From Enoplolaimus lenunculus (Eukaryota; Nematoda; Enoplea; Enoplida; Thoracostomopsidae), in the NCBI GenBank assembly GCA_030248215.1, contig JASANG010000705.1, forward strand, positions 24,405-88,404: DNA of 64,000 nucleotides. Reading direction: 5' to 3'. The first letter of the stretch is position 1, and every line of letters starts with the position of its first letter. The translations under genes and the position numbers were made by a program. The notes beneath the pieces were generated by a model. The model saw only the letters and a program-made list of their open reading frames with translations, was not told the DNA's origin and searched no databases. Positions 1 to 10,373 of this stretch are shown here, piece by piece.

Positions 1-477
1 TTGGTAAAAAATTTTCAAGTTTAAAAAGTTGTAAAATGCAGATCAAACAAGGTCCACACCAAAAGTGTTTTTGTCAATGAGTATGGCGCTTGTCTTTGTT
101 CAGCACGTGCATGTGAAAACTAATGGGTGTTTATATCAAGGTACAAAAGAAACGGAGGTCAACAAATTATGTTTAGAGCCGGAGCTGGGTTTCAAGCACA
201 GCGTGGTTTTAACAAAAGGTTCTTTTTTGAGAAATCTCAGCAATAGGTTTCTAGAAATGCAAACGAACGCAAGGCGTGGTTTTTATTTCAATTTGCCAAC
301 ATTGCGGAACCTTTTGTAAAATTGTTACCGTTAACGGAGGTCAATTCTCTGCCGGAGCCGCGGCATCCCTGCGGCTGTACTGTGATATATAGCCTAATAT
401 ATGTTATGTGTGCCTGCCTTTCGTTTTGTGCTGCACTATGTGTAAAACATTTGTTTATAAATTTTGTTGAGTTTAAG

Positions 478-630
478 CACCAAACCGAAAGTTCAGCCGG
501 TGTATTTGAGTATATCGATGAAGAACCTCAAGTTGGTCCTTACAAGATTTTCCGCTCTAAACAGAAGAAAATTGCAGGCAAGATAGTATTAAATGGCGGT
601 TCTATGCAAATACCGTTTGGTCTGGGATAA
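478..630 (+). CDS. possible last exon of an unidentified gene
   Basis: An open frame of about 50 codons follows a TTTAAG acceptor-like site at 477 and ends at a TAA at 628-630. Its composition is mixed and looks coding (GVFEYIDEEPQVGPYKIF, then a lysine-rich stretch), unlike the low-complexity frames nearby. An AATAAA-type signal lies near 873. I do not recognise the family. Any upstream exons would lie before the window or in 1-477, where I found no convincing coding exon. That stretch has short dispersed CGGAGGTCAA motifs that also occur near 340 and 990. It may be a gene tail or a chance frame. Confidence 0.3.
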   Translation, partial: HQTESSAGVFEYIDEEPQVGPYKIFRSKQKKIAGKIVLNGGSMQIPFGLG

Positions 631-940
631 ATAGCGATTGCGAGATGTAAAAGCAGATCAATGCAAAGCCAACGCTGAGAAAAATCTAATTGGTCTAAAA
701 GTTAAATAGCTGTTTACCCTAGGTCAAACTGCACAAAAACGGAATGGCTTTGGCCAGTTTGGTCTGAAGTAGATTTGCCTGCGACAGATATATATTAAGG
801 TATGCTGTATGACGAACATACACCGTACAAGACATTCAATCCCAGTGTTTTAGATTCAGTTTTACCTGTAAAATAAAAAAGATTCTTAAAGTATATATAT
901 ACTTAACGGTTTTATTCCGTTTTTATTGCGATTTCACTGC

Positions 941-3900
941 ATGGAGCAAAGTAAGTATTTTGTCTGGAACTCATCAGGGTAAACCGGAGGTTAAAAAGCG
1001 GAGTTGGAGGTCAACAGATTTTGTCGGAGTTGCGTCGAAACCGGGTGTAGAAATAATAAAATAAGTAGATAAAAAATATACCTTCACTGTTTGTCATAAA
1101 CGTTTTTAAGGTTTCTGCCGGTGTTGTTCTGGCTTTTTATTATGACAGAGTACGACGTTTCTTTGTCGCAAAATATCTTTAAAGAACACAAAGCATTCAA
1201 ATCGTACTTTTAAGAAAACTAATGATGCATATTTTACGAGAGCTGCAGGAACAGGACTTTAAATGTCAGTTTGTTTGAGCATAAGCATTATACAAAACTA
1301 TTATTAAACAGATTCTTTAAACTGTTTTAAGGAGCAACAAATAACGTTCAAGAAGACAGACACATTTCATCAGCTTGTTCCAACAGTGAGTTTTGTGATT
1401 TTGAATAAAAAAGTTTAACGTCGTATTGTGAAAATCAGACCCACTTTAACCTGGCTTTTAATTTTTTATCTCTAACTAAGCTATAAAATTTCACTTCAGC
1501 GCACATTGAATCTGAGGAAACGACGTCAGAAACACAGTCTCTTTCTTCAAGTCAAACAACAAATGGCAGTGCGGAGTGGTTTCCGGAGAATGGAAGAACG
1601 ACTTTTACGCCTTCAGACGGAAATCCGCCGGATTACACCAGAACTTACAAGCAGAGTCAACCGTATAACACAGCAAGCTCGGCAGGATTTTTCCATCATC
1701 AGCCGACAATCTGTGCGACAGACGCATCGCCTGCTGGTGGCAATCAAGGGTCAAATGCTTTTTTTGACCCATATTATGGACCTGCGACATCGCCGTACAA
1801 TTCTTATGATCAGGCGAATGCCAGGTACCATTCACCACAGACTTCGGTTAACCAGACAGCAAGTACCTGCCCTCCTCATGGCGCGACCGGATACACCAAC
1901 AAGGTATGGTCTTCCTACGCACCGACCCAACATGGATATGGCTACATCAACGAACCGCAGTACACGGCGCCATCGCCAAGGTACAACAGCCCGCCGAATG
2001 TTGCAAGAGTTCCGCAACCCAGCGCAATACCTCCGCAAGGATATGGTGCATACCCTCAACCTATCGGTCAAAGTTCGCCGCATGTTCAGTTCCAACCCCC
2101 TGGAGCTCCTTACTTCTTGCCACCAACATATCATGGAATGCCTCGATGGCATAGTCCAATGCCTCCAGACCAATATACCGGAAATTACACGGCTGGTTCA
2201 GGATATCAACATGGTTCATGGCCGAACTCACCAAGCCACTATGACCCGCACTACAGGCAACAACCAGGAACGCCTTTCAAACAGGCGTGGCCGTCGCAGG
2301 AATCAGCAGATCTGAATTTAAACGGTATGTCACTGCTGACAGAAGTTAATTCTTAGGCGGAACATAAAAGGAGGATTGACTTTGTTTTTATAGGTATTTG
2401 ATCTCTTGATATTTTTAGTACATATCTTGTGATTTTTGAATATCATTCAACAGTGCACCATAGTCAGTAAAATAAAACTTGAAGAAAGTCGTACCTTTTT
2501 TCTCACATGTTCGTATTGACCTAATATATACATGCTTTTACCAACGTTTGTTTTAATCGCAAACCTATATAAAAATAAAGGGGAAACGTTTGTCTCTGGG
2601 ACTGAAATAAAGTATGTTTAAGCTTTACACTTTTGCTTGGCTTAGGTTTAGGCTTATGCTTAGGCGTACGAATATGCTCGTCCTATAATGCTGTTCCGCC
2701 CCTTTTCTTTGCATTGGCCATCACAATTGACTTATCCCCTAATTTTAAAAGTTCTTTTAGTAACCCCAGTGTCAGCCCGATACAATCCAAAAACACCCAG
2801 CAGCTTGGTTACCGCATCGAGTACTCCTAGGCGTTCAAGAGCGGCACAGCGCGATTCATATTTAGCCAAGTCTCCTAGAGTACAGCAGTTGCAAAGTGAA
2901 CGGAGTACAAAACATGGTTCGGCTTCTTCAGCTAAGGTATCAAAAAAACTTGTGTCTGCAACGGTTGAAGCGCTATTTGAAAACACTACTAGTAGCGAAA
3001 ATTCTGCGCAGTTAAGAGTCGGCGAAATTCGTGGGCATTCACAGCGTGATAGATTTGAGATGACGAACGCGGTCGAATCTCCGATGGTCGAAGTTGAAGG
3101 TGTTGATCCAAAAAACCCAAAAGACAAGGTGACAAACACAGCTGAAGTCACACCTAAGGATTCGTCTGACGCATGCAGGAACACAGAAAACAATCTGTCA
3201 AAGAAAACCTTAGATGATTCGGATGTTCAGCACTCAGCAACTGGAACAACAGATACGCGCCAGCCATTAGCTGACATTAATGAACGTAATGAGTCGCCGA
3301 ACAAAAAAACCGATGCAAGTTCGTCTTATGACGATGCACATATAACGTTGTCTGAAAACATGACGAGCACTGTAGGCCAAAAAAATGTGGCGGTCCCACC
3401 AAAACAAACCGTATCATGTAGTTTCTACGATGATAGCGAAGATGATGCGTACTTGGCAAATTTGGACATTGATCAAGATATTTTAAGTATGCAGACACTG
3501 TATAACAACTTTTTTGTATATTTCCGTTAATTTTTTTATGATTTATGACATGGCAAGTTTTCTACCGTTGATGGGTTTCAGTAACGTTTTAAAACGTTTT
3601 AAAAATGTTCTGTTCTGCCAGGGGCGATAATGCTATACCCGATACCGGAACTGGGCACGAAGCGGATATCGGTTTTTTCCAACTCTGATACAGGTATCCG
3701 GTCGCACCTTGTACTTCATAATATACAAGTCTGCATTTGAACAGCATGCAACAGAAATATGAGCTTCAAAACCAGCTGGTGCGCTGGACTCAAACGTATT
3801 AAATCGAAACTGCAAAAATGTAACGGCCCGGATAAACACGGTTCTTTTTCACTTGTAAGGCACATGTTTTAAGGCCCGAAGAAATCATTTGCATTTTCTG

Positions 3901-5095
3901 AACTTTTATAAAATAGCATACTTGTGACAGCTTTATTTTTGAGAAAGCATTCATAGTTTTGTTTCGGAAACTTTAATTTTTCTCTCTTAGATGCAAAACA
4001 CGATGGAGTTTCCAATCAAGAAGATATAATTACTCAAAACTGTGCTTCAAAAGGTGATGCGAATAAAGAAAACTCCACTCCAAAAACAATCGGTATGTTG
4101 TTAAAAATACATTTGTGTTTTAATGGCATATCAGTTTTTGTCGAGACCAAAGATAACGAAACCTACGTATATATTTCAAGATGTCAACTGTCAACTTTTT
4201 AGGCCAATATAAAAGAACATGAGCGGAACAGTATTTTATATAATATTTCTAAACCTAAAGCCTAAGCGTAACATTGAGCATATTCCTAAGCCTAAGCCAA
4301 GCAAAAAATTAGTTTAAAGCATATAAGCTCTATTGCAGTCCCACAGAAAAACGTTCCGCTCGTGATCTTTGCATGGGTCACTTTTATGCTACATACTAAA
4401 ATTTTCCAATTTTCTACGCGTATATAAAAATATTAAATTTGCTGATTAAACCGTGCAGGGTTTTAGGTGCGGCAGATACAGCCCAAAGAGTTCTTAGAAA
4501 TCAGACTGGAATTTTATCATCCGTGCGGCAAAGTGATATTCTCATTACAAAAAAGTCACTGCGCCAATATGCAAGACCCAGATTGTTTTTATCCGAGAAC
4601 AACTACGAACCGAATACTGATTATTTGGACATTAGGGCTCTAATACAGGCAGATAGCGCAAAATTATTTTGGAAAGATACTGGCACAGAACGGGGCCGAG
4701 CGGTTTATGCGAACGAAAACATTTCCTTGGGCGAAATTTTAGTTGCATATGTTGGACAGTTAATCCCATTGTCAGTAGCTAAGAGGCGTGAGAATGAATA
4801 CCAACGTGAAGGGAAGGGCTGTTACATGTTTTACTTCCAACCAAAGGTAGGAGAAATGATGTGTGTTGATGCCACTGCAGAATTCGATCACAATGGCATG
4901 TTTCGGCTCGGACGACTGGTAAATCATAGTCGTAGGAGCCCTAATTGCAGACCTATTTTGGTGCATATTTTTGTGGAGCCATTTATCGTGCTGAAGTCGA
5001 TTAGAATAATAAAACGAGATGAAGAAATTCTATATGATTATGGAGAGTACGATCAAGATGTACTCAAGCGATTTCCATGGCTTGAATATTCTTGA
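941..5095 (+). CDS. set-1: histone H4 lysine-20 methyltransferase, KMT5A/SET8 (C. elegans SET-1) type, six exons
   Basis: Predicted nuclear enzyme that monomethylates H4K20. Exons by splice site and phase: 941-950, 1332-1385, 1500-2324, 2761-3486, 3991-4092, 4467-5095. They sum to 2,346 bases (781 codons plus stop), with every intron in phase 1. The SET domain fills the last exon (about residues 647-765). It has the GR-x-VYA start, GCYMFYFQ (human SETD8 has GCYMYYFQ), CVDAT, RLGRLVNHS and LYDYG, and ends with the SET8-type FPWL tail. Exon 3 is a Pro/Gln/Tyr/Ser-rich, probably disordered region. Exons 4-5 are Ser/Thr/Asp-rich and include a KEN tripeptide (about 564-566), a possible APC/C degron. 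AATAAA signals lie at 5305 and 5331. The SET8 call is firm. The link of the SET exon to the Pro-rich exon rests on phase agreement. The exon 4 acceptor could also be at 2769. Confidence 0.8.
2570..2720 (-). mobile_element. telomere-hexamer MITE copy in KMT5A intron 3
   Basis: Contains TTAGG-type hexamers (CTTAGGTTTAGGCTTA) between degraded copies of the family ends, GGGGAAACGTTT on the left and CTTTGCATTGGCC on the right. It lies about 40 bases upstream of the exon 4 acceptor. Confidence 0.6.
3617..3712. repeat. half copy of the CAGGGTGCAA-end repeat
   Basis: Carries the GATACCGGAACTGG, GGATATCGG and ATCCGGTCGCACCTTG motifs shared with fuller copies at 9637, 12902 and 42200. It lies in KMT5A intron 4. 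Truncated. Confidence 0.4.
4202..4380 (+). mobile_element. telomere-hexamer MITE copy in KMT5A intron 5
   Basis: Begins GGCCAATATAAAAGAACATG and ends CTTTGCATGGGTC, the family's inverted ends. The core has CCTAAG hexamers and the shared AAAAATTAGTTTAAAGC segment. It occupies roughly half of intron 5. Confidence 0.7.
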
Positions 5096-6114
5096 TTCTG
5101 CGCTTTATGCACATGCACTTTTAAAATCTGGCATATAAATTTTAACATTGCCAGGATATTTTATATGTTTCTGCCATATATATTTCAGAAATTGCGTGAA
5201 ATCCAAGATTTTCTGGATCATAAATCAAATCATCGGAAACAACAGTTTTGGATATCTCGAAGATACTGCGGATTCATTAAACTTTATTACGTGAACAGTG
5301 TACCAATAAAACAGTATGCAACCAGAGATTAATAAAATCCTGAGACGTAGGCCAAAAAAATTTGCGCCAGCCGGGACCTGCCTGATGTGAAATAAAACAA
5401 CGTGACTTTAAAATATGTCTTAAAACGTATATACACCAAAAAGGTTTAAAAAATTGTTTTGATTCTCCTCATTTTAGAGGTTTCGCAATTAAAAACTTAA
5501 GCTTTATTCCAAACCCAGAGAAAAAATGTTTCGGCCTTATCTTTTGGGCCTTGTCGAGAATAGCTGTATTGTTTTGTACCACCATATGTATATATAGCTT
5601 GAAGTTCCTATTTGCCGTTTTATATGTTATTTGCATTGCATATTCTTGTGGTACAAATGCCTACATGTTGTATTCGGTTTTTGCGTCTTTGTTTTCCTGG
5701 AATTGAACACTGTTCGATGTGAAATTTCCCCATTAAAGTCCCAACGACTGTATAACTTACGTCTGGTGCTTTATTAGTTGAGAACCGTTATGTTTTAAAA
5801 TTTATATGTACTTCACATTTCACACAGCCCCAAATTTTTCCGTTCGTGCGTCATAAATCCTACCTATAACAAATGGTGTTTTGCGGGATTTCCGGTGGAA
5901 TCCTAAATATGGTAATATTCGTAATGTCGTTTTTATGTGATGCTCTGTTTTTCAGCAAGGTACATGGTATGGTACATGCTGCTCTTTGCAGACTGAAAAA
6001 TTCATTAAAAGCGAAAGAAATATAGCAATCGTTTGGGAAACGTTGCCACGATCGAACATTCTTTTAGCTATACATAGTGGCGTGGAATAAAGAGTAAAAC
6101 CAAGAGTGGATGAA

Positions 6115-6456
6115 GTAAAACCAAGAGTGGATGATCACTCTAACAAGTGTGTGCAACTGGGTACATTCTGTGTATTAAAGAATGTACCGGCACGCGTTGC
6201 GTTTTTGGCCTATCCCCCCTCATTTTTGGGTGGGTCAATTTTACGTTCATTTTACACGTGTATCCGCCAGCCAACACCGAAAATATCGGACCACATATAT
6301 ACAATAGCACATGAATTTAAACATCGATGGAGATTTTGACCCCCCAAATAAGGGGGTAAGCCAAAAATGCAACGCGCGCTGGGTACATTTTTTCTACATA
6401 GAATGTACCCAGTTGCATACTCTTGTTAAAGGGTATCATGCACTCTTGGTAAAACT
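6115..6456. mobile_element. MITE with long inverted arms (GTGCAACTGGGTACATT family)
   Basis: Two arms of about 125 bases face each other. The left arm contains AACTGGGTACATTCT, the GTTGCGTTTTTGGC block and CCCCCCTCATTTTTGG. The right arm repeats these in reverse complement. The arm ends read ACCAAGAGTGGATGAT and ATCATGCACTCTTGGT. A 21-base direct duplication (GTAAAACCAAGAGTGGATGA, twice) marks the left edge near 6093-6134. There is no coding capacity. A fragment of the same family lies at 56449-56540. Confidence 0.7.
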
Positions 6457-6520
6457 ATCGCAATCCCTTGAGAAACTTTTCCCCGGTCGAAGCTTCTTTT
6501 TGGCTATATATTTGAATCTT

Positions 6521-6703
6521 CGACATTTTGTCGCCTCACAACTTGTCGCTCAACAATGGCCTAAGCCAATGAACCTAAACACTATTCCAAAGCGTAATTC
6601 TACGCCAAGGCTTAAAAGCAACAATAGGCGGCACAATGTCCAGTCTGTAAAATTTCAGATTAAAAGTTGTCGGTCGACGAGTTGTCGGGCGACAAATTGT
6701 CGT
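6521..6703. mobile_element. MITE built of TTGTCG/CGACAA palindromic modules
   Basis: Both ends consist of repeated (C)GACAA and TTGTCG(G) modules such as GTCGGTCGACGAGTTGTCG and GCGACAAATTGTCG, facing each other across about 100 bases. Related copies lie at 43420-43610 and 54725-54800, with a mirror near 58890-58975. Confidence 0.6.
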
Positions 6704-7107
6704 GATACGATATAGTGGTGCAGTCAATCTATAGTCCCCATGCCCGGCCGCTCTCATCTTGTACTGCTCGCACAAAATGCGGACTTTAACAAAAATACAG
6801 TACCCTATTTTGTACAAACTGGTGTCGCGTGTCAGAGGTATTTAAAACAGGAATATTATGTATCCTTTTGTGTTCAGTGTTTGATGTTTGGTAAAATTCA
6901 ATCAAGTACTTTTGTTTTCAGTGTTATTCAATGAAGTAATAAAATCTTGTTAAACGGAGTCTGTATTTTCATAAGAGCAAATGTTGAGCGGTTTTTATAT
7001 AAAATGCATAGGTGGCTCTTGAATATCAATAAGACTTAGCAAAAACTTAGTACGCAGTTTATAGCGGTCAAACCGAAACCGGGTACGGAAAAAGTTCATA
7101 TGTTGTG

Positions 7108-7325
7108 ACTTACCGGAGGTTTGCCTCTGGCTCTGACAAAAACCGTACCTCCGGCTCCGGTAGAATTTTTGGAGGTTTCGTGATCACTGTATCGCAGGTA
7201 CAACCGAAGGTCTGTCTCAGGCCACTCACTGTATTTCAGGTACAACCGGAGGTCTGCCTCAGGCTGGGGCAGAAAATCGGCCTCCGGCTCCGGTAGAATT
7301 TTTGCCGGAGGTTCCGGCAATTTCG
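7108..7325. repeat. degenerate GC-rich tandem repeat (CTCCGGTAGAATTTTTG)
   Basis: The segment CCTCCGGCTCCGGTAGAATTT occurs twice, about 130 bases apart, each preceded by an ACCGGAGGTTTGCCTC-type block. A third, shorter block (AACCGAAGGTCTGTCTC) lies between them. Similar CGGAGG motifs occur at 150-1040 and near 55190. I see no gene here. Confidence 0.5.
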
Positions 7326-7985
7326 GTAGTAAAAGTTTGCATAAAACATTGCAAGATTTATCGGTTTAGCGGAAGAATTTTCGATTATCATTTTTTACTA
7401 CCCAAATTCGCCTCACCTCCGGTTCCGACAAGTTTCATTGACCTGCGGCTCCGGTATTTTTCACCTCCGCTTGCACCCTGCTGTATTTGGTTGGTATATT
7501 TCGGGAACAAATTTGGTTTCTTAAATTTTCTGAAACCAAAATTGTTTGACAACGCTTTTATATAGATATTTGCTTGAATTAACCACTTATTCTCTATGTT
7601 TTTTACCTCTAGTTGCACCCTGCTGATTGAGCAAAGCAAAGCAAACAACATATAAAGTTTGGACCCCGAGTGCAAGATCTAAAGACTAAAGTATAGCATG
7701 CAGAAAACATAAATTCCGGTATATATATGTGCATTGACATTTTCATGATATTAAGGCATTTAAATTTGCAAAAGGTTCGTCTCTAAGGTGATATATACGT
7801 ACCTTTATGAATTTAAATTCGCCAAAGGTTCGTCTCTAAAGGTTTATACGTGCCTTTATGCAAACATTCAATGGACAATTTTTAAAATGCTAAGGTAGTA
7901 TTAAGTCTTCCTGGTTTGTACAGTCGGAAATGTTTAAGAAATAGAAAAACTTCGGTTCCTTAATAAAATAAAATATGAAAAATCT

Positions 7986-8410
7986 TCAGTATTCTCGCAG
8001 AATAAATCGAACAACTGTAGCCATGATAATTGACGCTGTCATTGCACGCATAAACAATCGTAACAATTCGTTGGCGTGTTGATCAAGTTGTCCGTGTTGA
8101 TAGCAGTAAACAACTCGTCCAAGAAACTCGGAAATTGGGGACGCAAAATGGCCACAAATAATTACAATTGTTGCTTGTAATACTTGAATTTTGTCGTAGC
8201 TGCTTATCATTATAGCAATAATAGTAACCACCAGAAACGTGGCATTATTCATATAAATCGAAGGCATTTTAGACGAAATATAAAAAATTTTATCAGTAAA
8301 ATATAGGTACGCAATTTTTAGCAAAGACGTTCTCCAGTTGGGTAAGTTTATGATCCTGTGGTATATATCGGATGCGTTCGAGATTTTGTCATGACTTGAA
8401 AGTTTAGGGC
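7986..8410 (-). CDS. terminal exon of an unidentified membrane protein
   Basis: On the minus strand a TATTCAG acceptor at about 8411 opens a frame of about 141 codons ending at 7986. It has a polar start with two N-glycosylation-like sites (NAS, NAT). A hydrophobic block (FLVVTIIAIMI) and a second one around IVIICGHFA are followed by a short loop, then a third hydrophobic stretch (MTASIIMATVV), ending ILREY. This looks like the C-terminal part of a multi-pass protein. I do not recognise the family. A MITE (8426-8611) sits just upstream, and no further upstream exon was identified. Confidence 0.4.
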
Positions 8411-8425
8411 CTGAATAAAAGTCGT

Positions 8426-8611
8426 GGCCCGTGTATAGAACAAGACCGGACACTAGCATAAGCATATTCCTGAGCCTAAGCCTAAGCCTTAGCCTAAACC
8501 TAAGCCTAAACCGACAGAGCTATACCTAAGCTTAAGGCAAAGCTTAAGCAAAAAATGTCTAAAGCAACAGTCCCGCTGGAACGCGTCCCGGCCCTGTTCT
8601 ATACATGGGCC
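8426..8611 (+). mobile_element. telomere-hexamer MITE copy
   Basis: Starts GGCCCGTGTATAGAACAAG and ends CTGTTCTATACATGGGCC, a clear inverted pair. The core carries several CCTAAG hexamers in a row (around 8470-8515). Confidence 0.75.
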
Positions 8612-9636
8612 AAAGTCACGATGCATACAAAGCTTTATACTATAAATCATTTCGCAAGGCCTGCTTACACCCACACTTTTGCTTGCCAGAGAAACAACTG
8701 TTTCCAGCGTGTAAAAACGGATACGTAGTATTAAGTTGATTTTTTGTCATACTGTTGAGGTATACGAATATTCGCCAAACTTTGTGAAATAAAATATATT
8801 AGGTAATTCTACAGCTTTAAAGGCATCAAGAATCTGATTTTAAAATTCGTCGGAAACGAACACGGATTTTAACTAAAAAATATCCGGATTTACACCTTCC
8901 TGATTTCTTATTTGCAGATTTGTCGAAAATATATTTTAGAAACGTATCAGAGAACGCATTTGTTTGGATTTGAACGATTTACAGTGGCAGACGCACTACA
9001 AACGGTATTCCGTGTTTATTGGAGTTCATCGCGCAGCAACAGTTTAAAACGGAACTTTGGTGGGTACATGTTTATAAACTAACATTTGGAAACGCAGGAC
9101 AATATAAACTTTATACACATTTTATAGCTTGCAATTTTTTAGCACGAATCCGATCTGAAATTTCGCATTCAGTTTTTAGTATCCGAAGAATCAAAATATT
9201 CTATTAAACCGAAGCCAAAGCTTGTCAAAAACTTCATATGAAAATACAAAAGCAAGCCCTCATTTCGGCAAAATACGATATAGACAAAAACTTTCCGCAA
9301 GTGAGCAAACTTTAAAATTTAAGTGTCGCTAAGTATTGAAATTTTAGAAACATATAATTTACAAAACGAAGTACGCTTTTGTATATAACTGCAAAATTCA
9401 ATTTAAGTGTTACTCACGAAACTTGGTGGCGCACACGAAAGCTCATTCTATGTATAATTAGATGACTTTTGTGAAAAACTTTCCGTTGTAATTACCAAAA
9501 GTCCATTGCGTTAAAAATAGACGACTTTAACATGGGTAGTCTATCCAAATCTTACAAACCTTTTAGCGCAAAATTTATTTAGCGCGGTGAAACTGCATTC
9601 ATGTCTTTTGTGATTTCAGAGCTGTTGACCGTTTTC
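8612..9636. other. gene-free AT-rich stretch
   Basis: I see no convincing exon, RNA gene or repeat here. Short open frames such as the one at 9019-9207 lack splice signals and protein-like composition. Confidence 0.4.
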
Positions 9637-10055
9637 CAGGGTGCAAAGCGGAACTGGATTATACCAGAATCGGAATCGGAATCGGAACAGCAAACGTATA
9701 CCGGAATTGTATTAAATTGGAATCGGAATTGGAACTAGAAATCTTGTGACTGTACGGAAAATTTGTATTGACAAATAAGTATTGATTTAGAATGTCTTTT
9801 GGCTGGTAGCAATTTTGAAAAAGGTTACATGATCAAATTGACGATGATTTTTGGTAAAGCTAAACTACAATCAAATTTTGATAAACTCATCGAAGGCAAT
9901 ACTGAATTTTTATGCAAAGTATCACATCAAGTAAAATTAAAATTTAAATTTCAAAATTCCGATGCCGATTGATTGTGCAACCTCAATCGAAATCAGAATC
10001 GGAACTGGTTTTGAATCGGAGTTCCGATCGGAATCGGAATTCCGATTGCACCTTG
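9637..10055. mobile_element. MITE with CAGGGTGCAA / TTGCACCTTG ends
   Basis: Inverted ends CAGGGTGCAAAGCGGAACTGG and CCGATTGCACCTTG flank GAATCGGAATCGGAAT-type repeats facing ATTCCGAT on the other side, with an AT-rich middle. It has no open frame of note. Other members are at 12902-13177, 20199-20427 and 42200-42570. Confidence 0.65.
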
Positions 10056-10373
10056 CCGTTTTCGTGTTGAAGTCACTATATCCAATTATAATATGTATCA
10101 ACAAACGGCAATAAATTACATACACACTGTCAAAACTATTGTTCAGTTGAAAATGTTTGCGTTGCAATCTTTGATTCTGTGACAAAATTCATCGTTGGGG
10201 GTTGTATAACGTGCATAAAATATTGCGAATACAAAATTAAGAGTTTGTACTTTGTGTGCGCGATAAAAGGGTTCTTTAAACTGTTTTTAAAGTCATAAGT
10301 GTCTTGCGGAAATGACGGTTTACGGAAAACCGATTTAATATTTTTACTTTACAGTTTGTTTGTGCAACTTAGT

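Noticed and set aside
1506-2315. 269-codon frame rich in Arg and Thr
   Set aside because: It is a shadow of the Pro/Gln/Tyr-rich exon in the neighbouring frame, which fits the splice sites and phases.
2688-2760. Upstream extension of the Ser/Asp-rich KMT5A exon
   Set aside because: It starts inside a MITE and precedes the TTTTAG acceptor, so it is intronic.
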